Positions 16,921 to 29,602 of a DNA stretch of 64,000 bases are shown piece by piece. Positions within the stretch are counted from its first letter, which is position 1, and every line of letters begins with the position of its first letter. The stretch is from Stenotrophomonas sp. SAU14A_NAIMI4_5 (GTDB lineage Bacteria; Pseudomonadota; Gammaproteobacteria; Xanthomonadales; Xanthomonadaceae). A program made the translations under genes and the position numbers. Below the pieces are notes generated by a model. It saw only the letters and a list, made by a program, of their open reading frames with translations, had not been told where the DNA came from and ran no database searches. The stretch is from the NCBI RefSeq assembly GCF_003086795.1, contig NZ_CP026003.1, positions 2,466,569-2,530,568 on the forward strand, in the 5' to 3' direction.

Positions 16921-17319
16921 ATGGCCTACGCCCGCATCATCTCCACCGCCGACAACTACCTGCATCACGTCAGCAACGGCACCTTCAGCGTCGACGCCGA
17001 CGAGCCGGCCACGCTGGGCGGACAGGGCCGCGGCTTTGCCCCCTTCGATCTGTACCTGGCCTCGCTGGCGTCGTGCACCGCCATCACCCTGCGCATGTAT
17101 GCCCAGCGCAAGGGCTGGGAACTGGGCGAATTTGGTGCCGAGCTGCGCTCCGAGCGCGACGAGGACGGTCGCCTGCACGTGCACCGGGTGCTGCATGCCA
17201 GTGCCGAGCTGAGCGATGCGCAGTGGTCGCGGCTGCTGGAGGTGGTGGAAAAGACCCCGGTGACCCTGGTGATGCGCGAAGGCGCCCGCATCACCAGCGA
17301 GCGCGGCCAGGCCGGCTGA
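16921..17319 (+). CDS. OsmC-family protein lacking the second peroxidatic cysteine
   Basis: This 132-residue protein starts at ATG 16921. The family's N-terminal half is plain: [20 protein letters not shown] followed by [14 protein letters not shown], which contains the first reactive Cys. OsmC and Ohr peroxidases use a second Cys in a CP(V/I) motif near the C-terminus; here the aligned segment reads [12 protein letters not shown], with Thr in place of Cys. It may therefore not be a typical two-Cys hydroperoxidase. It is divergent from the receiver/kinase pair and convergent with the Lrp-type regulator, and is probably monocistronic. Confidence 0.8.
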   Translation: MAYARIISTADNYLHHVSNGTFSVDADEPATLGGQGRGFAPFDLYLASLASCTAITLRMYAQRKGWELGEFGAELRSERDEDGRLHVHRVLHASAELSDAQWSRLLEVVEKTPVTLVMREGARITSERGQAG

Positions 17320-17329
17320 GGGCCGGGTT

Positions 17330-17794
17330 TCAGAGCGGCAATTCGGTGGTCTGCTTGATCCGCTGCATCGGGATCTCGGTCTTGGTGTTCTGCACGCCGG
17401 CGATCCGGTTCAGGTGCCGGATCTGGAACTGGCGGTAGGCATCGAGATCGGCCACCGCCACCCGCAGCAGGAAATCGCAGTCGCCCGCCATCAGGTGGCA
17501 CTCGAGTACTTCCGGGAAGGACTTGATGCTGTTGATGAAGTGGTTGGTGGTGTCCTCGTCCTGCCCGCGCAGCCAGACCCGCACGAACACGGTGAACCCC
17601 CGGCCCACCTTGGCCGGGTTCAGCAGCGCCACGTAGCGATCAATGTAGCCGCCCTCTTCCAGCAGGCGCACCCGGCGCAGACACGCGGAGGGTGACAGGC
17701 CCACCTGGCGGGCGAGCTCCAGGTTCTGCAGCCGGCCATCGCGCTGCAGGGCATCGAGGATGCGGCGGTCGAGGGCGTCAAGCTCGTTCTGCAT
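17330..17794 (-). CDS. Lrp/AsnC-family regulator, likely controlling azlCD
   Basis: This 154-residue regulator has the standard layout. An N-terminal winged helix opens LDALDRRILDALQRDGRLQN with the recognition region VGLSPSACLRRVRLLEEGG. A C-terminal RAM ligand-binding domain (about 65-150) includes the CHLMAGDCDFLLRV segment typical of amino-acid-sensing members. The best-known relatives respond to leucine or lysine. It is divergent from the azlC/azlD pair, with a 125-nt gap that would hold its operator. In Bacillus the homologous exporters are controlled by an Lrp-type protein (AzlB), so the same link is likely here. Confidence 0.88.
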   Translation of the reverse strand: MQNELDALDRRILDALQRDGRLQNLELARQVGLSPSACLRRVRLLEEGGYIDRYVALLNPAKVGRGFTVFVRVWLRGQDEDTTNHFINSIKSFPEVLECHLMAGDCDFLLRVAVADLDAYRQFQIRHLNRIAGVQNTKTEIPMQRIKQTTELPL

Positions 17795-17919
17795 GGCATT
17801 TCACCGGATTGGCACAAGAGCGCACAGGATTTCAAATAGTCGGATCATTGCGGCATCAACGCAACCCGATTCTGCGGCTTCGCCGCTAGCATGGTCGTCC
17901 CCACACACGCGATCGCTCC

Positions 17920-18654
17920 ATGGACGCCCGCACCACCCTGCCCCTGCCCGACCCCGCCTGCGACACCGCGCCGCGTGCCGAATTCCTGCGCGGCCTGCGC
18001 GCCGCCGTCCCGGTGATGATCGGCTTCCTGCCGTTCGCCCTGGTGCTGGGTGCGCAGGCCGCACAGAAGGGCCTGAGCGCCCTGGAAGTACCGCTGATGA
18101 CCGGTCTCAATTTCGCCGGCGGCTCGGAATTCGCTGCCGTCGAGCTGTGGACCTCGCCGCCGCATATCGCCCTGATCGTGGCGATCACCGCGCTGGTCAA
18201 CAGCCGCCACCTGCTGATGGGCGCCAGCCTGGCCCCGCTGCTGCAGCACCTGCCGCGGCGCCGGGTACTGCCCGCACTGTTCTTCATGTGCGATGAGAGC
18301 TGGGCGCTGGGCGTGGCCGATGCCCGCCGGCGGGCGCTGGGCTTCAGCCTGGCCTATTACCTGGGTGTCTCGGCCGGCCTCTACACCGTCTGGGTGGTGT
18401 GCACGACCCTCGGCGCACTGGTCGGGCCGCTGCTGGGCGACATCCATGCCTATGGCTTCGACATGGCCTTCCCGGCCGTGTTCCTGGTCCTGCTGCGTGG
18501 CATGTGGCAGGGCATGAAGCCCGCGCGGCCCTGGCTGGTCAGCCTGGTGGTGGCGGCGGGCACCTACCTGCTGGTACCCGGCGCCTGGTACGTGGCCAGC
18601 GGCCCGCTGGCCGGCCTGGCCGCGGCGTGGCTGCTGGCGGAGGACGCAGCATGA
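17920..18654 (+). CDS. azlC: AzlC-family branched-chain amino-acid exporter, large subunit
   Basis: This 244-residue integral membrane protein has about six helices. It carries the family hallmark AEFLRGLRAAVPVMIGFLPF, the segment LNFAGGSEFAAVEL and ALVNSRHLLMGASLAP. AzlCD pairs export branched-chain amino acids and analogues; YgaZH of E. coli exports valine and methionine. The last codons overlap the start of azlD (ATGA), so the two subunits are made together. The divergent Lrp-type gene is the probable regulator. Confidence 0.88.
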   Translation: MDARTTLPLPDPACDTAPRAEFLRGLRAAVPVMIGFLPFALVLGAQAAQKGLSALEVPLMTGLNFAGGSEFAAVELWTSPPHIALIVAITALVNSRHLLMGASLAPLLQHLPRRRVLPALFFMCDESWALGVADARRRALGFSLAYYLGVSAGLYTVWVVCTTLGALVGPLLGDIHAYGFDMAFPAVFLVLLRGMWQGMKPARPWLVSLVVAAGTYLLVPGAWYVASGPLAGLAAAWLLAEDAA

Positions 18655-18965
18655 TCCTCGGCGGACTGATCCACTGGACCGCGCTGCTGACCATCGTGCT
18701 GATGGCCGCGGTCACCTATCTCACCCGCATCGTCGGCTACCTCGCCCTGCGCAACCGCACCTTGAGCAGGCGCGCGGTGACGGTGATGGAGGCGGCGCCG
18801 GGCTGCGTGCTGATCTCGGTGATCGCACCGGACTTCGTGGCAGACAACCCGGCCGACCTGGCGGCGCTGGCCATTACCCTGCTGGCCGCCACGCGGTTGT
18901 CGATGCTGCCGACGGTGCTGATCGGCGTGGTGTCGGCGGGCGTGCTGCGGTACGTGCTGGGGTGA
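18651..18965 (+). CDS. azlD: AzlD-family small subunit of amino-acid exporter
   Basis: This 104-residue protein has three to four hydrophobic helices. ATG 18651 lies inside the azlC stop (4-nt overlap). The motif TYLTRIVGYLALRNR near the N-terminus and MEAAPGCVLISVIAP in the middle are typical of AzlD/YgaH. It acts as the obligatory partner of AzlC in the inner membrane. A SMAG palindrome follows the stop, between this gene and the convergent glgX. Confidence 0.87.
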   Translation: MILGGLIHWTALLTIVLMAAVTYLTRIVGYLALRNRTLSRRAVTVMEAAPGCVLISVIAPDFVADNPADLAALAITLLAATRLSMLPTVLIGVVSAGVLRYVLG

Positions 18966-18974
18966 CGCGGCACC

Positions 18975-18997
18975 CGCCGGGCATGGCCCGGCGCTAC
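18975..18997 (-). repeat. SMAG palindrome between azlD and glgX
   Basis: CGCCGGGCATGGCCCGGCGC plus TAC (18975-18997) is a perfect GCCGGGC-type SMAG with its GTAG on the minus strand. Its position between two convergent genes fits a bidirectional terminator role. Confidence 0.8.
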
Positions 18998-19010
18998 CCT
19001 TGCCGCAGCA

Positions 19011-21117
<2,107 letters not shown>

Positions 21118-21131
<14 letters not shown>

Positions 21132-21291
21132 CGTTCTCGTCCTTACCCGCATGTAGGGCTGCTATCTCTGCTTCCACCAAACGCTCGGCCATGTGCCAAT
21201 GACGTTGTTCCTGATCATCCGGGCGGCCCTCGGCCTCCCAGATCTGGTGCGCCAGCATCTCGATGCGTCGGCGTCGCTCACTGCTGTCCAT
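21118..21291 (-). CDS. DUF2934 small protein within the glycogen operon
   Basis: This 57-residue, highly charged, mostly helical protein has the DUF2934 pattern HQIWEAEGRPDDQEQRHWHM then AERLVEAE. ATG 21291 is chosen because it keeps the family start. It overlaps treY by 14 nt at its start and glgX by 14 nt at its end, so its translation is tied to both. Small DUF2934 proteins recur beside glycogen and trehalose genes in proteobacteria; no molecular function is established. A role as a regulatory subunit or scaffold is a guess. Confidence 0.78.
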
Positions 21292-23818
21292 CTGCCCCAC
21301 TCTCCTGGCTGATCCACACCGCAACGGGGCTGCCGTCAAACAGCAGCGCATCCGAGGCGGAACCGTTGAAAATCTCCGTGCGACCGTCCAGCACGTTGTG
21401 CATCGTTCGTTGCGGCACCGCCGTCACGCGCTGCTCCGCGTCCTCGGTCCACGCAAGGGCAGGACCGGGGCATCGCTCGGCACTCGCCCTGCGCACCGCC
21501 ACCAGCAGCACCTGTCCTGCGTGCTCACGCACGAAGACGAGATCTGCTGAAGCGGGATCGGACAGGTTCCGCAGCGTTCCGCACAGGAACAACGCCGGAT
21601 GCTCGCGCCGCAGCTGCAGCAGCTGCGAGAGCAGGCGCATCTTCGGCGCGCCTTCGTGCCAGTCCTGCAGCAAGTCCGACCACGATCGATCATCAGCCAA
21701 TGCCTGTGCGCGCTGTGCGAAATCCACGGGGCGCCGGTTATCCGGATCGACCAGACTGAGATCCCAGAACTCGGTGCCCTGGTAAATATCGGGAACACCC
21801 GGCAGGCACAGCTGCAGGCACAGCTGTGCAAGCCCGTTGCTGGCACCGGCGGCTGCCAGCGTCCTCACGAAACCCGTCATCGCATCGCGCACGCCCTGCA
21901 GTTCCCTGGCTTGCATCAAGGCCTGCAGCCACTGCTGCGCGGCGTCTTCAACGGCGAGGTCGGGATCGAGCCAGCTGCTGATCCGCTTGCCTTCCCGCAG
22001 CGCCTTGCGCAGCCACTGGTCCATGCGCTGTGGGAAGTCCGCGGCGGGCGCGCCGTGCATCGGCCAGGCGCCGACCAGCGCCTGCCACAGCGCATAGCTT
22101 TCGGCAGCGGGCAATGGCATAGGCATCGTTGCCGCCGCGCACTGCTGCTCCCAATCGGCCAGCGCCGACTGCCATGCCCCGACATCGCTGCTGATCAGCG
22201 CCAGGCGCGCACGCACATCCGGGCCGCGTTTATGGTCGTGTGTAGCCAGGGCCAGCATCGCAAGCGGGTGCTGGCGCGCACGGGCCGCGGCAATTTCAAC
22301 CAACGCTTCGCCGTCAAGCCCGATGCGCTGCGGATCGCTTCCAACCTCGTTGCGTGACAGCGCACGGAAGTAGCGATAGAACGCCGTGTCTTCCACCGCC
22401 TTGGCATTGAGCGGTGCCGAAAGCTGGCCGAACCGCACGCGAAGTTCCTGGCTCTCGGGCGACTGCAGGGCGCTGACCAGCAGGCTCACGGCCGCGCGCC
22501 CCGCGGCGTCGAGACCCTGCACGGCAGCTGCTTCGGCCCTGGCCAGAAAACTCCGCTCGGCCGTTGTCTGCAATGCGTAGGGGCGATAGACCGGATAGTG
22601 GCGCAGCAGCGCGCAGAGTGCCCGACGCAACATCGCGTCGCTGATGTCACTGAGGCCTGCCGCCTCACCGACTGTCTGCCGCACACAGACCAGCAGTCGC
22701 TGCAGGTCTGCGTGCAGCGATCCATCCAGCAGTGCATCGCGGGCCGTCTGCTGCACCTGCTCCAGACTGCGCGTGTCGCCTGAGCGCGCCTGCCACTGGT
22801 CACTCAAGGCCTTCGCCGAATCGGGTGCATGCAGCCACGCACCGGCCTGGTCCATGAAGTCGTAGCCCGTGGTGCCATTGCACGCCCAGCCGGCAGGCAA
22901 TGCCTCACCCTCGGCGAGGATCTTTTCCACGTGCAGGGTGATGTCCGCACCACGACGACCGCAGGCTTCTGCGGCGGCATCGAGATGTGCCCGCAGCCGC
23001 TGCAGGTAACCGCCTGGATCGGCCAGACCGTCGATGTGGTCGATCCTCAGGCCATCCACCCAGCCCTCGCGCACCAGCCGCAGCGGCAGCGCATGCACGG
23101 CATCGAAGACGTCCTCGCGCTCGACCCGCAACGCGGCCAGCGAGGTGATGTCGAAGAAGCGCCGATAGTTGACCTGGTCGCCGCCGGTACGCCACCACGC
23201 CAGGTGATAGTGCTGCCGCTGAAGCAGCATGTGCATGCGCTCCGCGGAGCGGTTGCAGCGCTCGATCCAGCCCTGGCGGGCGCCAGGCTGCAACGGATAG
23301 CTGCGCGGCGACAACGGCAGGCGCAGATCGTGATGGACCAGGCAGGGCTGGTCCTTGAACTCTTCTACTCGCAGAACGCCAGCCTCGATGGCCCCCTGCA
23401 GCGGTCGGTCAAGCACGGGCAGCCAGAGCCGCTGACCCGCGCCGGCCGCCTCCCAGTCGATGTCGAACCACTGCGCATGGCGGCTGCGCCGCCCGTGCAT
23501 CAGCACGTCCGACCACCACGGATTCTGCGGCGCGGCGGCCAGATGGTTGGGCACGATGTCCAGCAGCAGCCCCAGCTCACGCTCGCGGGCGCGACGCGCC
23601 AGCCGCAGGAAGCCGTCCGCGCCGCCCAGTTCCGGGTTGATCCGGGTGGGATCAATGCCGTCGTAACCGTGCGTGGAACCCGGCATCGCTGCGGCGATGG
23701 GTGACAGATACAGGTGACTGACGCCCAGCGTGGCGAAATAGTCCGCCTGTGCCGCCGCTGCATCGAAATCAAAGCCGGCATGCAGCTGCAGGCGTGCGGT
23801 CGCGCGAAGTGCGGTCAT
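21278..23818 (-). CDS. treY: Maltooligosyl trehalose synthase TreY
   Basis: This 846-residue GH13_26 enzyme turns the reducing-end alpha-1,4 bond of maltodextrins into an alpha,alpha-1,1 bond, giving maltooligosyl trehalose. The N-terminus opens TARLQLHAGFDFDAAAAQAD and GVSHLYLSPIA, typical of TreY. The nucleophile is in DGLRIDHIDGLADP, the acid/base in LHVEKILAEGE, and the late PLNAKAVEDTAFYRYF segment is family-specific. ATG 23818 overlaps the malQ stop (ATGA). TreZ, which releases free trehalose from the product, is encoded two genes upstream. Trehalose made this way serves as an osmolyte and desiccation protectant. Confidence 0.93.
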   Translation of the reverse strand: MTALRATARLQLHAGFDFDAAAAQADYFATLGVSHLYLSPIAAAMPGSTHGYDGIDPTRINPELGGADGFLRLARRARERELGLLLDIVPNHLAAAPQNPWWSDVLMHGRRSRHAQWFDIDWEAAGAGQRLWLPVLDRPLQGAIEAGVLRVEEFKDQPCLVHHDLRLPLSPRSYPLQPGARQGWIERCNRSAERMHMLLQRQHYHLAWWRTGGDQVNYRRFFDITSLAALRVEREDVFDAVHALPLRLVREGWVDGLRIDHIDGLADPGGYLQRLRAHLDAAAEACGRRGADITLHVEKILAEGEALPAGWACNGTTGYDFMDQAGAWLHAPDSAKALSDQWQARSGDTRSLEQVQQTARDALLDGSLHADLQRLLVCVRQTVGEAAGLSDISDAMLRRALCALLRHYPVYRPYALQTTAERSFLARAEAAAVQGLDAAGRAAVSLLVSALQSPESQELRVRFGQLSAPLNAKAVEDTAFYRYFRALSRNEVGSDPQRIGLDGEALVEIAAARARQHPLAMLALATHDHKRGPDVRARLALISSDVGAWQSALADWEQQCAAATMPMPLPAAESYALWQALVGAWPMHGAPAADFPQRMDQWLRKALREGKRISSWLDPDLAVEDAAQQWLQALMQARELQGVRDAMTGFVRTLAAAGASNGLAQLCLQLCLPGVPDIYQGTEFWDLSLVDPDNRRPVDFAQRAQALADDRSWSDLLQDWHEGAPKMRLLSQLLQLRREHPALFLCGTLRNLSDPASADLVFVREHAGQVLLVAVRRASAERCPGPALAWTEDAEQRVTAVPQRTMHNVLDGRTEIFNGSASDALLFDGSPVAVWISQESGADGQQ

Positions 23819-25653
23819 GCGTGGCCTCCGTCGCGACCCGCGCTGACGCGCTGCAGCCGCGACTGCAGTGCGGCCTCATTCCAGTGCAGCGGCAAGCGCC
23901 GCCGCCAGTTCGGGTGGCCACCGACGGTACCCGGCAGGTTGACCTGTGTACGCAGTCCCAGCGCGTCTTCCAATGGAAGGAGGGCCAGCCGCGAGGGGGT
24001 CCTGGCCAGCAGGCCCAGTGCATCGTCTTCCACGCAATCTCCATGAATCAGGTCGGACAGGGCCACGGCATCCAGGCGCCGTTGCCCCAGTGCTGAGGGC
24101 AGGTCTTCGATTTCGCCCAGCCGTGCGCGCCAGCGCAGATCACGCCCGCGCAGCCAGCCGGCCAGCGGCGGCAGATCGTGGGTCGACGGCATGGCGACGG
24201 CGTCGCGGCGCCAGCGTTCGGAAGGCAGGAAGCCCGCCGCATCACGGGTGAACGGCAGGACATCCACACCCAGCACACCGCGCGCGGCCAGCTGCTGGCG
24301 GATGCCTGCCGGAACCACACCCAGGTCCTCACCGATCACCAGGCACTGGTGCCGCCACGATTCCAGCACCAGCAGGTTCAACAGATCCTGCAGCGGAAAC
24401 TGCAGATAGACCCCGTCGCGGGCGGATGCGCCCTGCGGCAGCACCCACAGCCGGTGCAGGCCGAGGATATGGTCGATGCGCACGCCACCACGGCCGGCCA
24501 TGACCGCCCGCAACAGGTGGATGAAGGGCGCATAGCCCTGGCTGCGCAGGGCCAGCGGCGAGAAGCTGGTGATGCCCCACGCCTGGCCCAGGGTATTGAA
24601 GGCATCAGGTGGCGCACCCAGCTCCAGGCCGGCCAGCATGGCGTGGGCCTGCGTTCGCGCTTCGGCACCGTCGGGTGCGCAGCCCACCGCCAGATCGGCA
24701 ATCAGGCCGATGGCCGCGCCATTGCTGCGGGCCTGCGAGTGCAGCTGTGTCCAGCAGCGCTGCGCGACCCACTGTGCGAAGGCGTGGTCCTGCGCGTTGC
24801 CACTGCGGGCATCGGCCGCCAGCGCAGCGTATTCCTGCAGCGCCGCGCCTGCTTGGTCCTGCCATTGGCAGACCTCGGCCCACAGATCGGGTTGCGCCTG
24901 CTGCAGCTGCCGTCGCGTGGCGAGCAGCCAGCGCCACTTGAGGTCAGCCGCACCGGGCCAGTCGATCCGCCGCGCGGCCGTAGCAGCGTTCACCGCCTCG
25001 GCCAGCGCTGGATCCTCCGACAGCACGGCGCGGGCGGCATCCGGTAGCGCCTGCAACAACGAGGCCTGCAGCGGGTCGAGCCAGCGGCGGTCGCTGGGCG
25101 AATATGGACTGTAGCCGGCACCCGGCGGCAAGCCGGCGTGCATCGGGCTGAGCGCAAGCGCCTGCCCACCGTGCTGCCCCAGCCGCTGCAGCCATGGTGC
25201 ACAACCGGCACTGTCTCCGATGCCGGCATCGCCTGCGCTGCGCAGGCTGTAGACCTGCGCCGCCAGGCCCCAGCCTCGGTCGAGATGCGCGGGCCACCAA
25301 GCCTTCTGCGGTGCGACGGCGACCGCGATGCGACGCGGCCCCTGCTGCCAGTGCCAGTAGCCAGGCTGCAGCGGCACCGGCCATCGCCCAGCCGCATCCT
25401 GCTGCGCATCGCATTGCCGGCCGGTCTCATCGACCCAGCACGCTGCGCCTGCAGCACCCGGCAGGACCACCGCCTCCCCGCAGATCGCGGTGTGCAGTAG
25501 CGCACCCGCCGTTTCCGCCTGCGGCTGCAGCACCTGCAGAACAGCGCGCAGCACCTCCGGCGCCACCTCGCAATGCCGCCCGGCAACATCCTCCCACTGC
25601 GGCATCAGCCCCGCAGAACGCGCGGCTGCCTGCAGCGCTATATCGCCGCTCAT
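23815..25653 (-). CDS. malQ: 4-alpha-glucanotransferase MalQ
   Basis: This 612-residue GH77 amylomaltase transfers maltodextrin segments, remodelling chain lengths. The catalytic residues are placed in GGVRIDHILGLHRLW (nucleophile), CLVIGEDLGVVP (acid/base) and STHDLPPLAGW. The C-terminal NLPGTVGGHPNWRRRL is the family's end motif. The N-terminal about 120 residues are extended, as in the E. coli-type enzyme. ATG 25653 overlaps the treZ stop; longer starts lack support. Within the operon it would disproportionate dextrins released by GlgX into sizes suited to TreY. Confidence 0.92.
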   Translation of the reverse strand: MSGDIALQAAARSAGLMPQWEDVAGRHCEVAPEVLRAVLQVLQPQAETAGALLHTAICGEAVVLPGAAGAACWVDETGRQCDAQQDAAGRWPVPLQPGYWHWQQGPRRIAVAVAPQKAWWPAHLDRGWGLAAQVYSLRSAGDAGIGDSAGCAPWLQRLGQHGGQALALSPMHAGLPPGAGYSPYSPSDRRWLDPLQASLLQALPDAARAVLSEDPALAEAVNAATAARRIDWPGAADLKWRWLLATRRQLQQAQPDLWAEVCQWQDQAGAALQEYAALAADARSGNAQDHAFAQWVAQRCWTQLHSQARSNGAAIGLIADLAVGCAPDGAEARTQAHAMLAGLELGAPPDAFNTLGQAWGITSFSPLALRSQGYAPFIHLLRAVMAGRGGVRIDHILGLHRLWVLPQGASARDGVYLQFPLQDLLNLLVLESWRHQCLVIGEDLGVVPAGIRQQLAARGVLGVDVLPFTRDAAGFLPSERWRRDAVAMPSTHDLPPLAGWLRGRDLRWRARLGEIEDLPSALGQRRLDAVALSDLIHGDCVEDDALGLLARTPSRLALLPLEDALGLRTQVNLPGTVGGHPNWRRRLPLHWNEAALQSRLQRVSAGRDGGHA

Positions 25654-27371
25654 GCCGGCAGCCAGCGCAGCTGCAGACCACCGCCCGCCTGCAGCCACGG
25701 GCCGGTGGGCAGATCCAGCAGCGATTCTCCGTCAGGCAGCGAGTGCGGCACTTCGGCAGGCCCTGCGTTGATGGCGATCCACCATTGCCCGACAGGCAAC
25801 TGCCACCCCGCCTGCACCGCGCCCGTGCCCAGCACCGTCGCGCCCAGCGAGCGCGCCTGCTCGAGCCCGGGCTGCAGGCAGCGTCGGCGCAGGGCGAGCA
25901 GATCGCGAAGCCACGCCAGCGAGTCCTGTGCCGCAAATCCGGCGGCCGGTGGCGGCACATACGATGCCTGCAGCGTCGCGGGATCATTCGGGTCGGGAAT
26001 CCGCGCCCGCGAGGCGGCGTCGGCAAATGCGCTGAAGCCAGCGAACTCACGTCGACGCCCTTCGCGCACTGCTTCGTCCAGCGGCGCGTGGTAATCGGTG
26101 AAGAACAGGAACGGTGACGTGGCCTGCCACGGCTCGCCCATGAACAGCAGCGGCACCATGGGCGTCAGCACAGTCAGCGCGGTGGCCATGCGCAGCGCCG
26201 GAGGCTCCAGCAGCTGGCTCAGGCGCTCACCAAAGGCGCGATTGCCAACCTGATCGTGGTTCTGCGCGAACACGACGAAACGCGACGGCGGCAGGTCGCC
26301 ACTCGCCTCGCCACGGGCCTCGCCATGCAGGTCGGGCTCACCCTGCCAGGCGAAGCCCTCAGCCAGGCAGCGCGCCAGCAGCGCTTCGGCACGGCCCGCG
26401 TAGGCGGCGTAGTAACCTTCGTGCTCGCCGGTCAGCAGCACATGCAGCGCATTGTGGAAGTCGTCATTCCACTGCGCCTGGTAGGCGCCTCGCAACCAGC
26501 GCGCCTGGTTGCGCTCGTTTTCCAGCACCAGGTGCGCGCGCGGCACCTCGGTGCGGATCGCATCGCTCAGCTGCTGCAGGAAGCGGTCATCATCGATGGC
26601 GTGCACCGCATCCAGGCGCAGCCCGTCAAACCGATACTCCTGCAGCCACATCAGCGCGTTGTCGATGAAGAAGCGCTTCACATGCGGCTGTTCGAAATTG
26701 ATGGCCTCACCCCACGGGGTGTTGCGACCGCTGTGGAAGAAGTCCTTGGCATACTGCGCCAGATGGTTGCCCTGTGGCCCGAAGTGGTTGTAGACCACAT
26801 CCAGCAGCACCGCCAGGCCGGCGGCATGCGCCGCATCGACGAATCGCTTCAGTGCTTCGGGTCCGCCATAGGCCTGTGCCGGGGCGTAGGGAAATACACC
26901 GTCATAGCCCCAGTTGCGGCTCCCTGGGAACTGCGCCACCGGCATCAGCTCGATGGCGGTGATGCCCGTCGCCGCCAGCATCGGCAGCTGCGCCGTCAGC
27001 GCGGCAAATCCGCCGGCTGCCTCGACGTGCACCTCGTAGATCACCATGTCCGGCCAGGCGACGCCGCCCCAATCCCGCGTCTGCCAGGCATACGCATCCT
27101 CGGCCAGGACGGCGCTGGGGCCTTCAACACCCTCGGGCTGCCAGCGCGAAGCGGGATCCGGCACCTCGCTGCCATCCGGCAGGCGGAAGCGATAACGATC
27201 GCCCTGCCCCGCCGTCGTGCGGATCCAATGCAGGCCATCGGCCTGCCGAAGCATCGGTAACGTGGCGCCGCCCAGTACCAGCTCCACCTGGCTGATGTCA
27301 GGCGCCCACAGCCTGAACTCCACCATCCCCGCGCCCGCTGGCCACGCACCCAGACGACCGGCAGCGGTCAT
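25650..27371 (-). CDS. treZ: Maltooligosyl trehalose trehalohydrolase TreZ
   Basis: This 573-residue GH13_10 enzyme releases trehalose from maltooligosyl trehalose made by TreY. A CBM48-like N-terminal domain ([17 protein letters not shown]) precedes the barrel. Key motifs are [33 protein letters not shown], the nucleophile in [13 protein letters not shown], the acid/base in LVLENERN and [16 protein letters not shown], which is diagnostic for TreZ. The start ATG 27371 overlaps the glgB stop (ATGA), so I rejected upstream starts. It is coupled to malQ downstream. Confidence 0.93.
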   Translation of the reverse strand: MTAAGRLGAWPAGAGMVEFRLWAPDISQVELVLGGATLPMLRQADGLHWIRTTAGQGDRYRFRLPDGSEVPDPASRWQPEGVEGPSAVLAEDAYAWQTRDWGGVAWPDMVIYEVHVEAAGGFAALTAQLPMLAATGITAIELMPVAQFPGSRNWGYDGVFPYAPAQAYGGPEALKRFVDAAHAAGLAVLLDVVYNHFGPQGNHLAQYAKDFFHSGRNTPWGEAINFEQPHVKRFFIDNALMWLQEYRFDGLRLDAVHAIDDDRFLQQLSDAIRTEVPRAHLVLENERNQARWLRGAYQAQWNDDFHNALHVLLTGEHEGYYAAYAGRAEALLARCLAEGFAWQGEPDLHGEARGEASGDLPPSRFVVFAQNHDQVGNRAFGERLSQLLEPPALRMATALTVLTPMVPLLFMGEPWQATSPFLFFTDYHAPLDEAVREGRRREFAGFSAFADAASRARIPDPNDPATLQASYVPPPAAGFAAQDSLAWLRDLLALRRRCLQPGLEQARSLGATVLGTGAVQAGWQLPVGQWWIAINAGPAEVPHSLPDGESLLDLPTGPWLQAGGGLQLRWLPA

Positions 27372-29602
27372 GCGACAACCTGCAGGTACAGCGTGGACAT
27401 CGGCGGCAGGGTCAGTCGCAGTGATTGCGCGTGCCCGTGCATCGGTCTCGCATCGGTGGCCACCGCGCCCAGATTGCCGGCGTTGCCGCCTGCATAATGG
27501 TGGCTGTCGGTGTTCAACCGCTCCGACCACAGGCCGGATTCGGGTACGCCAACGCGGTAGCCCTCGCGGCGCACAGGCGTGAAATTGCTGACCACCAGCA
27601 TCGCCGGTGCGTCGCCGGTCGGGTCCTGCCGGATGAAGGCGTAAACGCTGTTACGGCTGTCGTCGGCCACACTCCAGGCAAAGCCGCGCTCGTCGCGCTC
27701 ATCGCGATGCAGTGCGGGCTGATGCAGCAGTTGTGCATTCAGATCACCGACCAGACGCATCAATCCGCCGCCCTCGGCTGTCGCCGCCTGCTCCCATTCC
27801 AGTCCGCGCTGGTGTGCCCACTCGCCCGACTGACCGAACTCGCCCCCCATGAACAGCAGTTTGCTGCCCGGGTGCGCCCACATGAAGGCGTAGTACGCCC
27901 GCAGCTGTGCGAACTGCTGGACGCGGTCGCCCGCCATCTTGGTGAGCAGCGAGCCTTTGCCGTGCACCACCTCGTCATGCGACAGCGGCAACACAAAACG
28001 TTCTGAGAAGGCATAGACCAGGCCGAAGCTGATCTCGCTGTGATGATGCGGGCGATGCACCGGGTCGCGCTGCAGGTAGTGCAGCGTGTCGTGCATCCAG
28101 CCCATGTTCCATTTGTGGGTAAAGCCCAGCCCGCCGCCGGCCACCGCATTGGTCACACCGGGCCAGGCCGTGCTCTCCTCGGCGATCACCAGCACGTCCG
28201 GGAAACGCTCGCGCAGGGTCTGGTTCATGCGCTGCAGGAAGGCCACCGCCTCCAGGTTCTCGCGGCCGCCCTGTGCATTGGGCACCCACTGCCCCTCGGG
28301 GCGGCTGTAATCGCGATACAGCATCGACGCCACTGCATCCACGCGCAGTCCGTCGATGTGGAAGTGCTCGATCCACTCCAGGGCGCTGCCAATCAGGTAG
28401 GCCGACACTTCATTGCGGCCGTAGTTGTAGATCAGCGTGTCCCAGTCGGCATGCTTGCCCTCACGGGGATCGGCGTGTTCGTACAGGGCGGTGCCATCGA
28501 AGCGCGCCAGACCGTGGGCATCGTCGGGGAAATGCGCGCTGACCCAATCAACGATCACGCCCAGACCGGCCTGGTGACAGCGGTCCACGAAGCGGGCAAA
28601 GGCTTCCGGGGTGCCGTAGCGCGCCGTCGGTGCGTAGATGCCCAGCGGCTGGTAGCCCCAGGAGCCACCAAAGGGATGCTCACTGATCGGCAGCAGCTCG
28701 ATGTGGGTGAAGCCCAGCCCGGTGACGTGGGGGATCAGCCGATCCGCCAGTGCATCCCAATCCAGCACGCTGCCATCCTCGGCGCGCTGCCAGGATCCCG
28801 CGTGTACCTCATAGATGGACAACGGCGCGTTGATGCCCTGCCGGCTGCGCCGCTGCAGCCAAGCTTGGTCGGTCCACTGCAGCGGCGCGGCAGACACCAC
28901 GCGTGAGGCGGTGGCGGGTGAGCGCTCGGCCCAGCGTGCCATCGGGTCGAGTTTGTCGGGCAGGGTCTGGCCGTCTGCGCCGATCAGACGGAACTTGTAG
29001 CACGCGCCCGGCCGCACCCCGGGGATGAACAGCTCCCACACGCCTGCGGCATGGCGCAACCGCATCGGGTGGCGGCGACCGTCCCAGCCATTGAAGTCGC
29101 CGACGACCGCCACGCGCTGCGCGTTCGGTGCCCAGACGGCGAAACGCACGCCCTCGATGCCTTCAACGGTCATTTCGGTAGCGCCCAGCGCGCGCACCGC
29201 TTCGGCGTCGCCCTGGTGGATACGCTGCAGCAGCGCCTCATCCAGCAGCGGGCCGAACGCATATGCGTCGTGCACCTGCTCGACGCCATCGGGGAAGTGC
29301 AGCGCCAGTAGCGGGACCGCGTCGGCACCGGCGCGCCCCTCGAACAGGCCCGGCAGATCAGTGCAACGGAGGTCCCAGCGGCGGCCGCTGCCCTCGATCA
29401 CCTCCACCCGCTGTGCGTTCGGAACCAGCGCGCGGATCACACGACCACCGTTGCCATCGGCATGCGGGCCCAACCAGGCGAACGCATCGGCCGGGCGACC
29501 CTGCACCAGCGCCTGCAACTCGGCCGCCATCGGCGCAACCTCATCACCCTGCGTCACCGCGTCGTAGTCGAATGCCACCGCACCCCGCCCCTCGTCGTTC
29601 AT
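27368..29602 (-). CDS. glgB: 1,4-alpha-glucan branching enzyme GlgB
   Basis: This 744-residue GH13_9 enzyme introduces alpha-1,6 branches into glycogen. Two tandem N-terminal CBM48-like modules are present: about 30-130, and about 140-240 with [20 protein letters not shown]. The barrel shows [18 protein letters not shown], the nucleophile in [13 protein letters not shown], the acid in [14 protein letters not shown] and [15 protein letters not shown]. The length equals E. coli GlgB within a few residues, apart from the N-terminus. ATG 29602 overlaps the glgA stop by 4 nt. Confidence 0.95.
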   Translation of the reverse strand: MNDEGRGAVAFDYDAVTQGDEVAPMAAELQALVQGRPADAFAWLGPHADGNGGRVIRALVPNAQRVEVIEGSGRRWDLRCTDLPGLFEGRAGADAVPLLALHFPDGVEQVHDAYAFGPLLDEALLQRIHQGDAEAVRALGATEMTVEGIEGVRFAVWAPNAQRVAVVGDFNGWDGRRHPMRLRHAAGVWELFIPGVRPGACYKFRLIGADGQTLPDKLDPMARWAERSPATASRVVSAAPLQWTDQAWLQRRSRQGINAPLSIYEVHAGSWQRAEDGSVLDWDALADRLIPHVTGLGFTHIELLPISEHPFGGSWGYQPLGIYAPTARYGTPEAFARFVDRCHQAGLGVIVDWVSAHFPDDAHGLARFDGTALYEHADPREGKHADWDTLIYNYGRNEVSAYLIGSALEWIEHFHIDGLRVDAVASMLYRDYSRPEGQWVPNAQGGRENLEAVAFLQRMNQTLRERFPDVLVIAEESTAWPGVTNAVAGGGLGFTHKWNMGWMHDTLHYLQRDPVHRPHHHSEISFGLVYAFSERFVLPLSHDEVVHGKGSLLTKMAGDRVQQFAQLRAYYAFMWAHPGSKLLFMGGEFGQSGEWAHQRGLEWEQAATAEGGGLMRLVGDLNAQLLHQPALHRDERDERGFAWSVADDSRNSVYAFIRQDPTGDAPAMLVVSNFTPVRREGYRVGVPESGLWSERLNTDSHHYAGGNAGNLGAVATDARPMHGHAQSLRLTLPPMSTLYLQVVA

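Noticed and set aside
16369..17196. Longer start for the receiver-domain protein
   Set aside because: It would overlap the OsmC gene on the other strand. GTG 16770 has a good AGGAG and opens the CheY fold directly.
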